From contig JADZGB010000048.1 in the NCBI GenBank assembly GCA_020854105.1, positions 1 through 64,000 on the forward strand: a stretch of DNA of 64,000 bases, written 5' to 3'. The notes beneath the pieces are model-generated. The model saw nothing but the letters and a program-made list of their open reading frames with translations. It was not told where the DNA came from and did not search any database. Source of the stretch: Burkholderiales bacterium (GTDB taxonomy: Bacteria > Pseudomonadota > Gammaproteobacteria > Burkholderiales > SHXO01). Shown one piece after another: positions 1 through 8,611 of the stretch (the stretch's first letter is position 1; each line of letters starts with the position of its first letter). A program made the translations under genes and the position numbers.

Positions 1-219
1 AGCCGCTGCTCGCCTTCTCGGCGCGCAGCGCCCCTGGATCGATCCGTCCGGACACCAAAGTTCATCCAAAAAGCTCGCTGAAACGATCGCCGCTCTCGCA
101 TTGCGACGAATTTCAACAGCCTGCTAGTCGCGCAGGCGTGCGGACGGCCTGCGGAAGCAGTACGAGGGAGGCGGCTGCCTCCCTCGTCAATGCGGCAGGC
201 GGTCACGAGGCTGCAACGA
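1..219. other. Left-edge intergenic region, no gene recognised
   Basis: I see no convincing coding frame here. The only clear structure is the hairpin at 162-187, described separately. The stretch follows the 3' end of the minus-strand small secreted protein gene, so it may hold that gene's transcript end. The beginning could also be the tail of a gene outside the window. Confidence 0.5.
162..187. terminator. Strong hairpin downstream of the small secreted protein gene
   Basis: An 11-bp perfect stem (ACGAGGGAGGC, 162-172, pairing with 177-187) closes a 4-base loop GGCT. It lies about 30 bases past the minus-strand stop codon at 220, where a terminator would be expected. No T-run follows on either strand, so it is either a weak intrinsic terminator or a 3'-end stabilising structure. 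The pairing is seen directly; the role is inferred. Confidence 0.5.
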
Positions 220-498
220 TTACCGGAAGATGTCGCGCAGGATGATGGTGACGCGTTCGCCGCCACCCCGGGCCGGGCGCCGGTAATCGCCGTGGCGGTG
301 GTCGCGCCTGTCATCGTGGCGCGCACGCAGGCGCCTGTGGTCGAAATGCCCGTGATGACGATCCCAGCGCTGCTCGAACCGGTGCTTCTGCTTCCAGCCG
401 CGATCCTTGTCGCCATCGTGTGCGGAGGCGGTGCCGACGGCGCTGCCGAATCCGATCAGCGCGAGTGTCCCCAGGGCTTTCGTGAGCGTCACTTTCAT
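220..498 (-). CDS. Small secreted His/Arg-rich protein of unknown function
   Basis: This 92-residue protein has a typical signal peptide (Lys at positions 2 and 7, hydrophobic core, cleavage expected after TASA near residue 26). The mature part is very rich in His, Arg and Asp, with nine His, and ends in a short hydrophobic stretch (VTIILRDIF). The start ATG overlaps the stop of the upstream MFS gene (ATGA) and has an AAGGAGA ribosome site, so the frame is probably real and co-transcribed with the transporter. The composition suggests a periplasmic metal-binding or charged polypeptide. That is inference only, as I recognise no family. Confidence 0.6.
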   Translation of the reverse strand: MKVTLTKALGTLALIGFGSAVGTASAHDGDKDRGWKQKHRFEQRWDRHHGHFDHRRLRARHDDRRDHRHGDYRRPARGGGERVTIILRDIFR

Positions 499-1769
499 CT
501 TTCGTCTCCTTCTTGGTGATCCGGACGCTCGCCCGGCGTGAGACGAAGGTTACGCGGCACGTGCTGAACGGCAGCGGAACGCGCGGATGCCGCTGGCGTT
601 GCGCCCCGTATCGGCACGCGCCTCAGCAACGGCCTCAATGCGAGCAGGCCCAGCAACGGGCCGGGCAGCAGCAGCCAGGCGACGTTCGCGCCGATGTGCG
701 CGATGCTTCCCGTCGCGACAGAGATCCCGGCGACTGAAATGGCAAAGCCGATCGCGTTCTGGATCGCCAGGGCACTGCCGACCTTCTCGGGCGGACAGTT
801 GGCGGCCGACAATGCGGAGAACTGCGGCGAGTCGGTGATCACCGCGACCCCCCAGAGCAGCAGCGCGACGATGCTCAGCCAGTGTGGCGCGGCGCCGAGG
901 GCGGGATAGACCGCGCACATCGCCGCCGAGCCCGTCAGGGCGATCGCGGCGACGCGTGCGCTGCCGATGTGCTGCGACAGACGCCCGCCCAGCGCACAAC
1001 CGATGCCGCCCACGGCGATGATGGCGAAGGCGAGGACCGAGACAGCGGTGTCCGACGCGCCGCTCATCGCGCGCGCGGCCAGCAGGGGTACCACGGTCCA
1101 GAACGCATACAGTTCCCACATATGGCCGAAATAGGCCAAGGCAGAGGCCCGGAAGCGCGGGAGACGGAACACGCCGAGCACGCTGCCCAGCCCCGGCGAC
1201 GAGCGGCCAGCAGGCCGTAGATGCGGCCCATCGCCCACCGCAAGGACCGCGATGCCGCCGACCAGCGCCAGGAGCGACGAGGCCAGCACCACGTGCTGCC
1301 AGGCAAGGCCGGCGCCGAGCGCGCGCAGGCCGTGCGGCAGGGCGGTACCGAGCGTGAACATGCCGATCAACAGGCCCAGCGCGGCGCCGGCCTTGTCGGC
1401 GACCCAGGACACGATCAGCTTCATGCCGACCGGATAGATGCCGGCGAGGCTCAGTCCCACTGCGAACCGGTAGGCCCAGGCTCGCGCGAGATCGCCGGCA
1501 AACAGCGCGAAGCCCGCGTTGGAGGCTGCGCCGAGCACCGAGCAGACGAACACGATGCGGCTGGCGGAGAAGCGGTCCGCCAGGCCGGTCAGGGCGAAGC
1601 CCAGCGTTCCCGCGATGAAGCCGATCTGGACGGCGTTGGTCAGCAGACCCAGCTGTGCCGCGGTCATGCCCCAGGCGCGCTCGAGATCGACCGCAGCGGC
1701 GTTGGCACTGAACCACAGCGATACGCCGAACAACTGGCCGATGACGATGATCCAGACCGCTCGCTTCAT
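495..1769 (-). CDS. Major facilitator superfamily transporter
   Basis: A 424-residue inner-membrane transporter with about twelve hydrophobic segments. The N-terminus (RAVWIIVIGQLFGVSLWFSA) is typical of MFS carriers of the NarK/CynX-like type. The Gly-rich loops (GLADRFSASR after helix 2, GGRLSQHIGSARV in the second half) match the MFS loop 2-3 motif. I chose the ATG at 1769 because sequence further upstream is antisense to the aminotransferase gene. The substrate cannot be told. The C-terminal 50 residues are Arg/Ala-rich and cytoplasmic. It is divergent from the aminotransferase and is followed, with a 4-base overlap, by the small secreted protein. Confidence 0.85.
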   Translation of the reverse strand: MKRAVWIIVIGQLFGVSLWFSANAAAVDLERAWGMTAAQLGLLTNAVQIGFIAGTLGFALTGLADRFSASRIVFVCSVLGAASNAGFALFAGDLARAWAYRFAVGLSLAGIYPVGMKLIVSWVADKAGAALGLLIGMFTLGTALPHGLRALGAGLAWQHVVLASSLLALVGGIAVLAVGDGPHLRPAGRSSPGLGSVLGVFRLPRFRASALAYFGHMWELYAFWTVVPLLAARAMSGASDTAVSVLAFAIIAVGGIGCALGGRLSQHIGSARVAAIALTGSAAMCAVYPALGAAPHWLSIVALLLWGVAVITDSPQFSALSAANCPPEKVGSALAIQNAIGFAISVAGISVATGSIAHIGANVAWLLLPGPLLGLLALRPLLRRVPIRGATPAASARSAAVQHVPRNLRLTPGERPDHQEGDER

Positions 1770-1854
1770 CCTGAACGACACCGGCAGGAGCCCGGAGGCA
1801 AGGCCGGGTATCCTATCGTTCACGTCCACCGCCAGCAACGATTGGAATGCGCAG

Positions 1855-3021
1855 ATGACCCTCCACACCGGCCGCCACTTCCTGCAGATCCCCGGTCCGA
1901 CCAACGTGCCCGATCGCGTCCTGCGCGCGATCGATGCGCCCACCATCGACCATCGCGGCCCCGAATTCGCCGAACTCGGCCTGGAGGTGCTGGCGGGCAT
2001 GCGCAAGGTGTTCCAGACCCGCCACCCGGTGATCATCTATCCGGCCTCGGGCACCGGCGCCTGGGAGGCGGCGCTGGTCAACACGCTCTCGCCCGGCGAT
2101 CGCGTGCTGATGGCCGAGACTGGTCAGTTCGCCACGCTGTGGCGGCGGCTCGCGACGCGCCTCGGATTCGAGGTCGAGTTCATCCCGGGCGACTGGCGGC
2201 GCGGCGCCGAGGCGGCACGCATCGAAGCCAGACTCGCGGAGGATCGCACGCAGGCGATCAAGGCGGTGTGCGTGGTGCACAACGAGACCTCGACCGGTGC
2301 GGTGACGCAGGTGCCCGCGGTGCGCGCGGCGATGGACCGGCTCCGGCATCCGGCCCTGCTGATGGTGGACACCATCTCCTCGCTCGCCTCCATCGACTAC
2401 CGCATGGACGAGTGGGGCGTGGACGTCACCGTCGGCGGTTCCCAGAAGGGCCTGATGCTGCCGCCTGGACTGTCGTTCAACGCGATCAACGACAGGGCCA
2501 TCGCGGCCAGCAGGACGGCGCGGCTGCCGCGCTCGTACTGGAGCTGGGACGAGATGGCCGGACCCAATGCGACGGGCTTCTTTCCGTACACGCCCGCGAC
2601 GAATCTGCTCTATGGCCTGCGCGAGGCGTTGCGCATGCTGGAGGAAGAGGGCCTGGGCAACGTGTTCTCACGCCACCTCCGCCACGGCGAGGCCACGCGC
2701 GCGGCGGTGCGCGCGTGGGGGCTGGAGATCCTGTGCGCGAATCCGCAGGAGTACAGCAGCTCCCTCACCGCGGTGCTGATGCCGGAGGGTCACGACGCCG
2801 ACAGGCTGCGCGATCTCATCCTCGAGCGCTTCGACATGTCGCTTGGCATGGGACTGGGCAAGCTGCAGGGGAAGGTGTTCCGCATCGGACACCTCGGCCA
2901 CTTCAACGACCTGACGCTCGCGGGGACGCTGAGCGGCGTGGAGATGGGGCTCAAGCTGGCGGGCGTGCCGGTGAAGAACAGCGGCGTGCAGGCGGCGCTG
3001 CAAGTGCTGGCCGGGGAATAG
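1855..3021 (+). CDS. Class V PLP aminotransferase, serine/alanine-glyoxylate type
   Basis: A 388-residue fold-type I aminotransferase of the serine-glyoxylate/alanine-glyoxylate group, transferring the amino group of Ser or Ala to glyoxylate. The N-terminal PGPTNVPDRVLRAI motif is typical of the group. The PLP lysine is K198 in GSQKGLMLPPG, and VDTISSLASIDYRMDEWGVD just before it holds the PLP-contacting Asp. The length fits sgaA products. I chose the ATG at 1855 because homology starts a few residues later; it has no clear Shine-Dalgarno sequence. Serine-cycle or photorespiratory-type use is possible, but no partner genes lie nearby, so the exact donor is unproven. Confidence 0.88.
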   Translation: MTLHTGRHFLQIPGPTNVPDRVLRAIDAPTIDHRGPEFAELGLEVLAGMRKVFQTRHPVIIYPASGTGAWEAALVNTLSPGDRVLMAETGQFATLWRRLATRLGFEVEFIPGDWRRGAEAARIEARLAEDRTQAIKAVCVVHNETSTGAVTQVPAVRAAMDRLRHPALLMVDTISSLASIDYRMDEWGVDVTVGGSQKGLMLPPGLSFNAINDRAIAASRTARLPRSYWSWDEMAGPNATGFFPYTPATNLLYGLREALRMLEEEGLGNVFSRHLRHGEATRAAVRAWGLEILCANPQEYSSSLTAVLMPEGHDADRLRDLILERFDMSLGMGLGKLQGKVFRIGHLGHFNDLTLAGTLSGVEMGLKLAGVPVKNSGVQAALQVLAGE

Positions 3022-3031
3022 CGGCGAGGCC

Positions 3032-3047
3032 CCCGCAAAGAAGCGGG
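3032..3047. terminator. Short hairpin between convergent genes
   Basis: CCCGC (3032-3036) pairs with GCGGG (3043-3047) around AAAGAA, in the 36-base gap between the stops of the convergent aminotransferase and CBS genes. It may serve as a weak bidirectional terminator. There is no T-tract. Confidence 0.35.
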
Positions 3048-3057
3048 CACAGCCGCT

Positions 3058-3492
3058 TCACCCCCCCGGCCCGTCGCTCATGATGAAGCCGACCAGATCG
3101 CCGACGTTGCGATGCATGTCGTCCATCATCTCGTAGAGCAGGTAACGCAGCGCCAGCATGCCGACCAGCTTCTGATTCTCGTCCACCACCACGAGATGCC
3201 GGATGTGATGCCTGCGCATCATCTCGGCGGCGTCTTCGACAGAGGTACGCAATTGCACGCACAACGCCGGGCTCGACATGATGTCGCGCACGTGCGTGGT
3301 CGCGGGATCGCGGCCCGCCGCGACGACCTTTCCCAAGACATCGCGCTCGGTGATGACACCGACGATCTCGTCACCATCCACGACGGTCGCCGCACCCACC
3401 TGCCGGCCCGTCATCGTGACGGCCGCCTGGGCCGCGGTATCGCCCGGCGACACGGCGCAGGGCGGCTTGCTCCCCATACGAATCAATCCCAT
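3058..3492 (-). CDS. Tandem CBS domain protein
   Basis: A 144-residue cytoplasmic protein made of two CBS repeats (Bateman module). The first spans about residues 12-65 and ends in GVITERDVLGKVV; the second spans about 72-125 with HLVVVDENQKLVGMLALRYL. Such modules bind adenine nucleotides and sense energy state, usually acting on a partner protein. The start has a good AAGGAGA site. It is the last gene of the minus-strand metabolic block, about 50 bases after the MBL hydrolase gene, so it may be co-transcribed. The partner is unknown. Confidence 0.85.
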   Translation of the reverse strand: MGLIRMGSKPPCAVSPGDTAAQAAVTMTGRQVGAATVVDGDEIVGVITERDVLGKVVAAGRDPATTHVRDIMSSPALCVQLRTSVEDAAEMMRRHHIRHLVVVDENQKLVGMLALRYLLYEMMDDMHRNVGDLVGFIMSDGPGG

Positions 3493-3542
3493 GTCCGCTT
3501 CTCCTTGTAGATGCTCGTTATCCCCGGACGAAACGCGTCAGG

Positions 3543-4337
3543 TCATTTCGGCTCGATGTCCAATCTGACCACCCAATCGGCCATCCCTTCCCCCGCCGCC
3601 GGATAGCGTTCCATCACGAGCGGATCGTGCCCCGGCACGATGTGCCGCGGCGATGTCGCCAGTGCGCGCAGCCTGTCGAATCCTTCCAGCATGTCAGCGA
3701 GACTGTAGAGGATCGGGAAGGCACGGTCACCCTCCATGTGCGCATAGAAATGACTGGCGTCCGAGGCGAGCACGACCCAGCCACGCTTCGTGCGCACGCG
3801 TACCGCCTGGATTCCCCTGGTATGGCCGCCAATGTGGTGCACTTCTATTCCCGGGGCCACCTGACCGGCACCATCATGGAATTGCACGCGTCGGTCGTAC
3901 ACGCAATGGACCATGTGCACCACGTCGTCCACCTCGTACGGATGGCGCATCATGTCGTGACACATGCAGCGGCCGGTGACGAACTCCATCTCCTTGTCCT
4001 GCAGGTGAAAGCGCGCGTTGCCGAACAGCGGGAGGTTGCCGGCGTGATCGTAGTGCATGTGCGTGATCACGACGTCGGTGACCTTCCCGGGCGCCAGGCC
4101 AAGCGCGCTGATGCCATCGCCCACCGGCCGGATGATGCGCCGGTTGCGCTTCTTCGCCATCTCCTCGTTGAAGCCGGTATCCACCACCACCGCCCGTTGC
4201 GCGTTGCGGATCACCCACACATAGTAGTCGAGGGGCATCTCCACGTCGTGCGGATCGCCTCCCAGGAAGTTGTCCGGGGATCGGCGCACGAGGTGCGCAT
4301 ACTTGACCGCGTAGACCTCGTACTGTTCTTCGCTCAT
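3543..4337 (-). CDS. MBL-fold metallohydrolase, lactonase-like
   Basis: A 264-residue metallo-beta-lactamase-fold hydrolase. The dinuclear zinc motif HxHxDH is complete (THMHYDHAG, H93, H95, D97, H98). Further ligands are likely H169 or H172 in HHIGGHT, the Asp in LASDASHF and the His in VPGHDP. The layout resembles N-acyl-homoserine lactonases (AttM/AiiA type) and other lactone hydrolases. Its place beside a carboxymuconolactone-decarboxylase-like gene, 22 bases away, suggests that it opens a lactone intermediate. Quorum quenching is an alternative. The substrate is not determined by the sequence. Confidence 0.82.
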   Translation of the reverse strand: MSEEQYEVYAVKYAHLVRRSPDNFLGGDPHDVEMPLDYYVWVIRNAQRAVVVDTGFNEEMAKKRNRRIIRPVGDGISALGLAPGKVTDVVITHMHYDHAGNLPLFGNARFHLQDKEMEFVTGRCMCHDMMRHPYEVDDVVHMVHCVYDRRVQFHDGAGQVAPGIEVHHIGGHTRGIQAVRVRTKRGWVVLASDASHFYAHMEGDRAFPILYSLADMLEGFDRLRALATSPRHIVPGHDPLVMERYPAAGEGMADWVVRLDIEPK

Positions 4338-4359
4338 GTCTTGTCTCGGACGGCGGGCA

Positions 4360-4749
4360 CTACTTGCCGCCGTTCTTCTCGTACTCGGCGATCGCCTCGC
4401 GTGCGTTGCGGAAGGCGTCCACTGCCGCCGGCACGCCGCAATAGATCATCACGGCAAGCAGCACCTCGCGGATTTCCGCCTTGGTCACGCCGTTGCGCAG
4501 CGCGCCCTGCACGTGGAGCCGGAACTCGTGCGGACGGTTCAACGCCGAGAGCATGGCAAGGTTGAGCATGCTGCGCGTCTTCTTCGGCAGCTCCTCGCGC
4601 CCCCACACCGCGCCCCAGCAGTACTCGGTCACCAGCTCCTGCAGGGGACGGTTGAAGTCGTCGGCGGCAGCGATAGATTTCTCCACGTATTCCTTGCCCA
4701 GCACCGACTTGCGGATCTCGAGGCCGAGGTTGAAGAGTTCGTCGTTCAT
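4360..4749 (-). CDS. Carboxymuconolactone decarboxylase family protein
   Basis: A 129-residue protein matching the size and pattern of gamma-carboxymuconolactone decarboxylases (PcaC-like): a helical AhpD-like fold with conserved REELPKKTRSMLNLAMLSAL, then HVQGALRNGVTKAEIREVLL and YCGVPAAVDAFR at the C-terminus. There is no CxxC pair, so peroxidase activity is unlikely. The ATG at 4749 has an AAGGAGA site; the longer open frame upstream runs into the inverted repeat and is not credible. With the lactonase-like gene it suggests a pathway passing through a lactone and a decarboxylation. No other protocatechuate genes are in the window. Confidence 0.82.
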   Translation of the reverse strand: MNDELFNLGLEIRKSVLGKEYVEKSIAAADDFNRPLQELVTEYCWGAVWGREELPKKTRSMLNLAMLSALNRPHEFRLHVQGALRNGVTKAEIREVLLAVMIYCGVPAAVDAFRNAREAIAEYEKNGGK

Positions 4750-4776
4750 TTGCAGGTCTCCTTGTGGAAAGAATTC

Positions 4777-4881
4777 GCCACGGAGATCACAGAGTACACA
4801 GAGAAAGGCCGGTCGTCTGAACCGCGGCAAGCGAAGCTTCCGGGCAGCGATTCGCTCTGTGTTCTCTGTGCCCTGTGTGGC
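4777..4881. repeat. Imperfect inverted repeat element with CACAGAG units
   Basis: The left arm (4777-4806) and right arm (4855-4881) are imperfect inverted copies. The left arm starts GCCACGGAG and contains CACAGAG and ACACAGAG; the right arm reads the same on the other strand and ends at TGTGTGGC. The roughly 48-base centre is unrelated. The element lies in the gap between the ABC binding-protein gene and the decarboxylase-like gene. Its base composition is less GC-rich than the surroundings. As RNA it would form a long stem-loop that could attenuate or process the operon transcript. It looks like a dispersed intergenic repeat; no other copy is visible in this window. Confidence 0.7.
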
Positions 4882-4890
4882 AAAAGAGCA

Positions 4891-6117
4891 TCAGCGTTTC
4901 GGCCAGGCCGGCGTTGCCACCGCGTCCCCGGGGGGATACACGGTGACCGGCACGCCGTTCTGCCACTGCACGATCAGCAGGCCGGCGCCCTCGCGCCGTC
5001 CGCTCGCGTCGAACTTCACCCGGCCACCAGGGAAGAAGCGCGCCGCGCCGTCCCTGAGGTCCATCCGGCGCAGGGCATCGGCCACCGCGGCGCGATCGGC
5101 CTTGCCTGCCGCTTCGAGGGCGGCCTTGAAGATCCACATGTCCCCGTAGGTGGTCACGAAGTGCTGCGTCGGCCACGGCTCCCGGGTCTTCTGCTGCACT
5201 TCCGAGACGAACGCCTTCTGCGACACGGTGGGCCAGTTCGCGACCACCGACATCACGCCTTCCACCTGCGCGACGTTCATGTTCCTGCGCAGATCCGGAT
5301 CCAGGATCGCGGCTCCGTTCGAGACGGTGGGTAGCCTGCCTTTGCCGAGACCGAATTCGTTCATCTTCTCGAGCAGCAGCTTGGCGTCGGGAATCGCGGT
5401 GGGAAGCAGCAGCAGGATGTCCGGACGCCTGGCGCGCACCTTCTGGATGAGCGGCGTGGCATTGGCCAGAGGCGGCGTGAACACCTCGTCCACCACCAGC
5501 TGCAGGCCGAGCTTGCGCAGCTGATGGTCCTTGATGGGCTTGACGAAGGCGACCGAAGCGGCGGTGTTGTCCATGACGATGCCGATCGTCTTCGGCGCCC
5601 TGCCCGTGGTGGCCTGGGCCATCTCCATCAGCGCCGGCAGCGAGCCTTCCGCCTGCTGGTCACCGGTGGCCGAGGTCTGGAACACGTACTTGAAGCCGCG
5701 CGCGGTGATCAGATCCGAATAGGAGAAGGTCACCACCGGCAGGGCCGCGCGCTCGGTCACTTCGGTCACGGCCAGCGTGAACGAGCTGAGATAGGCACCG
5801 GTGGCCGCGACCAGGTTGGGAGATTCGGCCACCATGCGCTGCGCCGCGTTCTTCGCCTTCTCGACGCTGTCACCGGCGTCGGAGACCACCAGCTTCAGCC
5901 TGGCGCCGCCCATGGATTTTATGCCGCCCTGCGCGTTGATGGCTGCGATGGCCAGGTCGGCTGCAGTCTTCATCACCTGACCCTGGCGCGCCCACGGGCC
6001 CGACATCGGCGCGATCAAGCCGACCTCGACCTCCTTCGGCTGCGCGTACACGCTCCAACCGAGCAACGCGATGGCCAGTCCGATGACCGCGGCGGTCCAG
6101 CTTCTTCTGCGGTGCAT
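4891..6117 (-). CDS. Branched-chain amino acid-type ABC transporter substrate-binding protein
   Basis: A 408-residue periplasmic binding protein of the LivK/type 1 family. A signal peptide (residues 1 to about 25, ending VYA) precedes KEVEVGLIAPMSGPWARQG, the usual first strand and ligand loop. A strong GGAGGAGG ribosome site lies just before the ATG, and only 41 bases separate it from livF. It delivers its ligand to the LivH/LivM-G/LivF importer encoded directly upstream. Family members bind amino acids, amides, urea or aromatic acids. The neighbouring catabolic genes favour an organic acid, but that is inference. Confidence 0.9.
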   Translation of the reverse strand: MHRRRSWTAAVIGLAIALLGWSVYAQPKEVEVGLIAPMSGPWARQGQVMKTAADLAIAAINAQGGIKSMGGARLKLVVSDAGDSVEKAKNAAQRMVAESPNLVAATGAYLSSFTLAVTEVTERAALPVVTFSYSDLITARGFKYVFQTSATGDQQAEGSLPALMEMAQATTGRAPKTIGIVMDNTAASVAFVKPIKDHQLRKLGLQLVVDEVFTPPLANATPLIQKVRARRPDILLLLPTAIPDAKLLLEKMNEFGLGKGRLPTVSNGAAILDPDLRRNMNVAQVEGVMSVVANWPTVSQKAFVSEVQQKTREPWPTQHFVTTYGDMWIFKAALEAAGKADRAAVADALRRMDLRDGAARFFPGGRVKFDASGRREGAGLLIVQWQNGVPVTVYPPGDAVATPAWPKR

Positions 6118-6158
6118 CCTCTCCTCCTCCTCCGCTCCGTTCCTGTCGCTACTCTAGC

Positions 6159-6866
6159 CTACATCCCCAGATACGCCTGCCGGATGCGGTCGTCGCGCAT
6201 GAGCTGGTCGTGCGCGCCGCTGAGCACCACGCGTCCGGCCTCCAGCACGTAACCGCGCTGCGCGAAGTGCAGTGCCTCGGCCACGCGCTGTTCCACCAGC
6301 AGCACCGTGAGGCCGGACTGCGCATGGATCTGCACGATGCGCTCGAAGATCTCGTCCGCCACCGCGGGTGCGAGGCCCATGGACGGCTCGTCGAGCATCA
6401 GCAGCCTGGGCGAGGATGCCAGGCCGCGGGCGATGGCGAGCATCTGCTGCTGGCCGCCGGACAGCGCGCCCGCCAGGGACGCGGCGCGCGTGGCGAGAAC
6501 GGGAAACCAGGTGTGGATGCGCTCGATACTGTCCCTCCACGCGCGCCGTGCGCGCGCGGTGTACGCGCCCATCTCCAGATTCTCGCGCACGCTGAGCGAG
6601 GGGAAGACTTGGCGGCCCTCCGGCACGTGGGCGATGCCCAGATGCGCACGCCGGGCCGCCGGAAGATCGACCAGCTCCAGGTTCTCGAAGCGGATCGAAC
6701 CTCGTGTGGCGCTGACGATGCCGGAGATGGTCCTGAACAACGTGCTCTTGCCGGCGCCGTTCGGCCCGACGATGGCGGCGAACTCGCCCGCCTCGACGCT
6801 CAGCGAGATGTCGTGCAGTGCCGGTACGCCGCCATATCCCGCACACACGCCGCGCAGCTCAAGCAT
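6159..6866 (-). CDS. livF: ABC transporter ATP-binding protein, LivF type
   Basis: A 235-residue nucleotide-binding subunit. Visible motifs are Walker A (GPNGAGKS), signature ALSGGQQQMLAIARG, Walker B (LLMLDEPSMGL) and the LivF marker HVPEGRQVFPSLSVRENLEMG. I chose the ATG at 6866, which has GGAGG seven bases upstream and overlaps the end of the fused permease-ATPase gene by 8 bases. A TTG two codons earlier is less likely. It pairs with the ATPase half of that fusion to drive the importer. Confidence 0.92.
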   Translation of the reverse strand: MLELRGVCAGYGGVPALHDISLSVEAGEFAAIVGPNGAGKSTLFRTISGIVSATRGSIRFENLELVDLPAARRAHLGIAHVPEGRQVFPSLSVRENLEMGAYTARARRAWRDSIERIHTWFPVLATRAASLAGALSGGQQQMLAIARGLASSPRLLMLDEPSMGLAPAVADEIFERIVQIHAQSGLTVLLVEQRVAEALHFAQRGYVLEAGRVVLSGAHDQLMRDDRIRQAYLGM

Positions 6867-8598
6867 TGGCAAGCCTCCACCTGCGTCCGAGGTAGGCGTC
6901 GATCACGGCCGGATCGCGCGTGACGCGCGCCGGCTCACCCTCGGTGAGCACCGCGCCCCCATCGAGCACGACGAAACGGTCCACGAGCCGCACCATCGCC
7001 TGCATCGTGTGCTCGATGATTACGATGGTCAGCCCGCGCGCGGCCAGTGTGCGCACCAGCGTCATCAGCTCCTCCACCTCGGTCGCGGTCAGACCGGCCA
7101 TGGTCTCGTCCAGCAGCAGGATGCGTGGCCTCGCGGCCAGCGCCCGCGCGATCTCGAGCAGACGCAGCTGCTTGTTGCTCAGGGCCCCGGCCGTGCGCCG
7201 GACGTATGCCCCCAGACCGACCAGTACGAGCGCCTCCAGCGCCAGAGCGCGGGCCGACGCTTCGCTGCGCTCGTGCAGCCAGGCCGCGACGATGACGTTG
7301 TCCAGCAGGCTCATGCGGCGAAAGGGGCGGGCCACCTGGAAGGTACGGCCGATGCCGGCTGCGCACAGCTGCGGCGGCGAACTACCGGTCACGTCGCGGC
7401 CCTCGAGCAGGATGCTGCCCGCGTCCGGCGCGACGAAACCGTTGAGCAGATTGAACAGCGTGGTCTTGCCCGCCCCGTTGGGACCGATGACGCCCAGGAT
7501 CTCACCCTGGCGCACCTGCAGGCTCACCGAACGCACCGCCTGCAGGCCGCCGAAAGATTTGGACAGATCGCGTGCCTCGAAGATGACCGGCGCCTGGCGC
7601 GTGTCGGGGCGCACCGGCTCCGAGCTCGGGATGGACCGGTCCTCGACCGGCTTCTCCTCCGCGCCGCCGCGGCGGCGCGCGCGCCACTTCCACACCACGC
7701 CCTCCGGCGCCACCAGAATGACCGCGATGATGGCCAACCCGTACACGACACCCTGGATGCCAGGGATCTTGTCGGCCAGCTGCGCGTGCAGGATCTCGCT
7801 CAGCGGCACCAGCACGAGCGCCCCGATGACCGGTCCCCATATCGTGGCCACGCCGCCGAACATCGCCACGATCAGGGCTTGCGCGGAGACCAGCATGCCG
7901 AACACCGCCGGCGGGGTGACGACCAGCAGGACAACGGCGTACAGTCCGCCGGCGATCCCGGCGAGCGCACCGCTGAGCGTGATCGCGCGCAGCTTCCAGC
8001 GCCGGGCGTGCACGCCGGCCGCCTCGGCCGCGGCTTCGTCCTCCTTGATGGCGATCAGCGACAGGCCGAAGCGCGAACGCTCGATGCGAGCGGTCAGCAG
8101 CATGGCGAACACCATCAGCCCGGTGGCGAGCCAGGTGTAGGCGCGATGATCGTCGAACTGCATGTATGCCAGCGGCGCATCGCGCTGCATCGGCAGTGCC
8201 AGCTCCTGGTAGCCGAGCCACTCGAAGACGTACATCAGCGCGAGCGGATAGGCCAGCATGGCCAGGGCGAAGTAGTGTCCGCGCAGCCGGAAGGTGGGGA
8301 TGCCGACGATGAGTCCGGCCAGCGCGCCCACCAGCCCCGCGGCGGGAATGCCGAACCACGGCGTGAGGTTCCAGGCGATCTGCGTCAGCGCGACGAAGTA
8401 GGCGCCCAGGCCGAAGAAGGCGGCGTGTCCGAAGGACACGAATCCGCTGTAGCCACTGAGAACATTCCACGCCAGTCCCATTGCCGCCCAGATCGGTACG
8501 ACGGTCAGGATGAGCTGGTAGTACGAGTGCGTGACCAGCGCGGCGAGACCCGCATAGAGCAGGCCGAAGACGAGGATGGGAAGGATCTCGCGCCGCAC
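6859..8598 (-). CDS. Fused LivM permease and LivG ATP-binding protein
   Basis: A single polypeptide of about 579 residues joins an inner-membrane permease (LivM type, roughly the first 300 residues, with GLAWNVLSGYSGFVSFGHAA and the EEA-like loop LIAIKEDEAAAEAAGV) to a cytoplasmic ATPase (LivG type). The ATPase part has Walker A GPNGAGKTTLFNLLNG and Walker B ILLLDETMAGL. The signature region reads ALSNKQLRLLEIARAL instead of LSGGQ. The start is uncertain: GTG 8598, 13 bases after the livH stop, or TTG 8637 overlapping livH by 26 bases. Such fusions are known in Liv-type importers of beta- and alphaproteobacteria. Confidence 0.88.
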   Translation of the reverse strand: MRREILPILVFGLLYAGLAALVTHSYYQLILTVVPIWAAMGLAWNVLSGYSGFVSFGHAAFFGLGAYFVALTQIAWNLTPWFGIPAAGLVGALAGLIVGIPTFRLRGHYFALAMLAYPLALMYVFEWLGYQELALPMQRDAPLAYMQFDDHRAYTWLATGLMVFAMLLTARIERSRFGLSLIAIKEDEAAAEAAGVHARRWKLRAITLSGALAGIAGGLYAVVLLVVTPPAVFGMLVSAQALIVAMFGGVATIWGPVIGALVLVPLSEILHAQLADKIPGIQGVVYGLAIIAVILVAPEGVVWKWRARRRGGAEEKPVEDRSIPSSEPVRPDTRQAPVIFEARDLSKSFGGLQAVRSVSLQVRQGEILGVIGPNGAGKTTLFNLLNGFVAPDAGSILLEGRDVTGSSPPQLCAAGIGRTFQVARPFRRMSLLDNVIVAAWLHERSEASARALALEALVLVGLGAYVRRTAGALSNKQLRLLEIARALAARPRILLLDETMAGLTATEVEELMTLVRTLAARGLTIVIIEHTMQAMVRLVDRFVVLDGGAVLTEGEPARVTRDPAVIDAYLGRRWRLANA

Positions 8599-8611
8599 GC
8601 CGGTCTGCGCC

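Noticed and set aside
1221..3083. Plus-strand open frame of 620 codons across the MFS and aminotransferase genes
   Set aside because: It crosses the divergent promoter gap and is out of frame with the aminotransferase, whose motifs are clear in the neighbouring frame.
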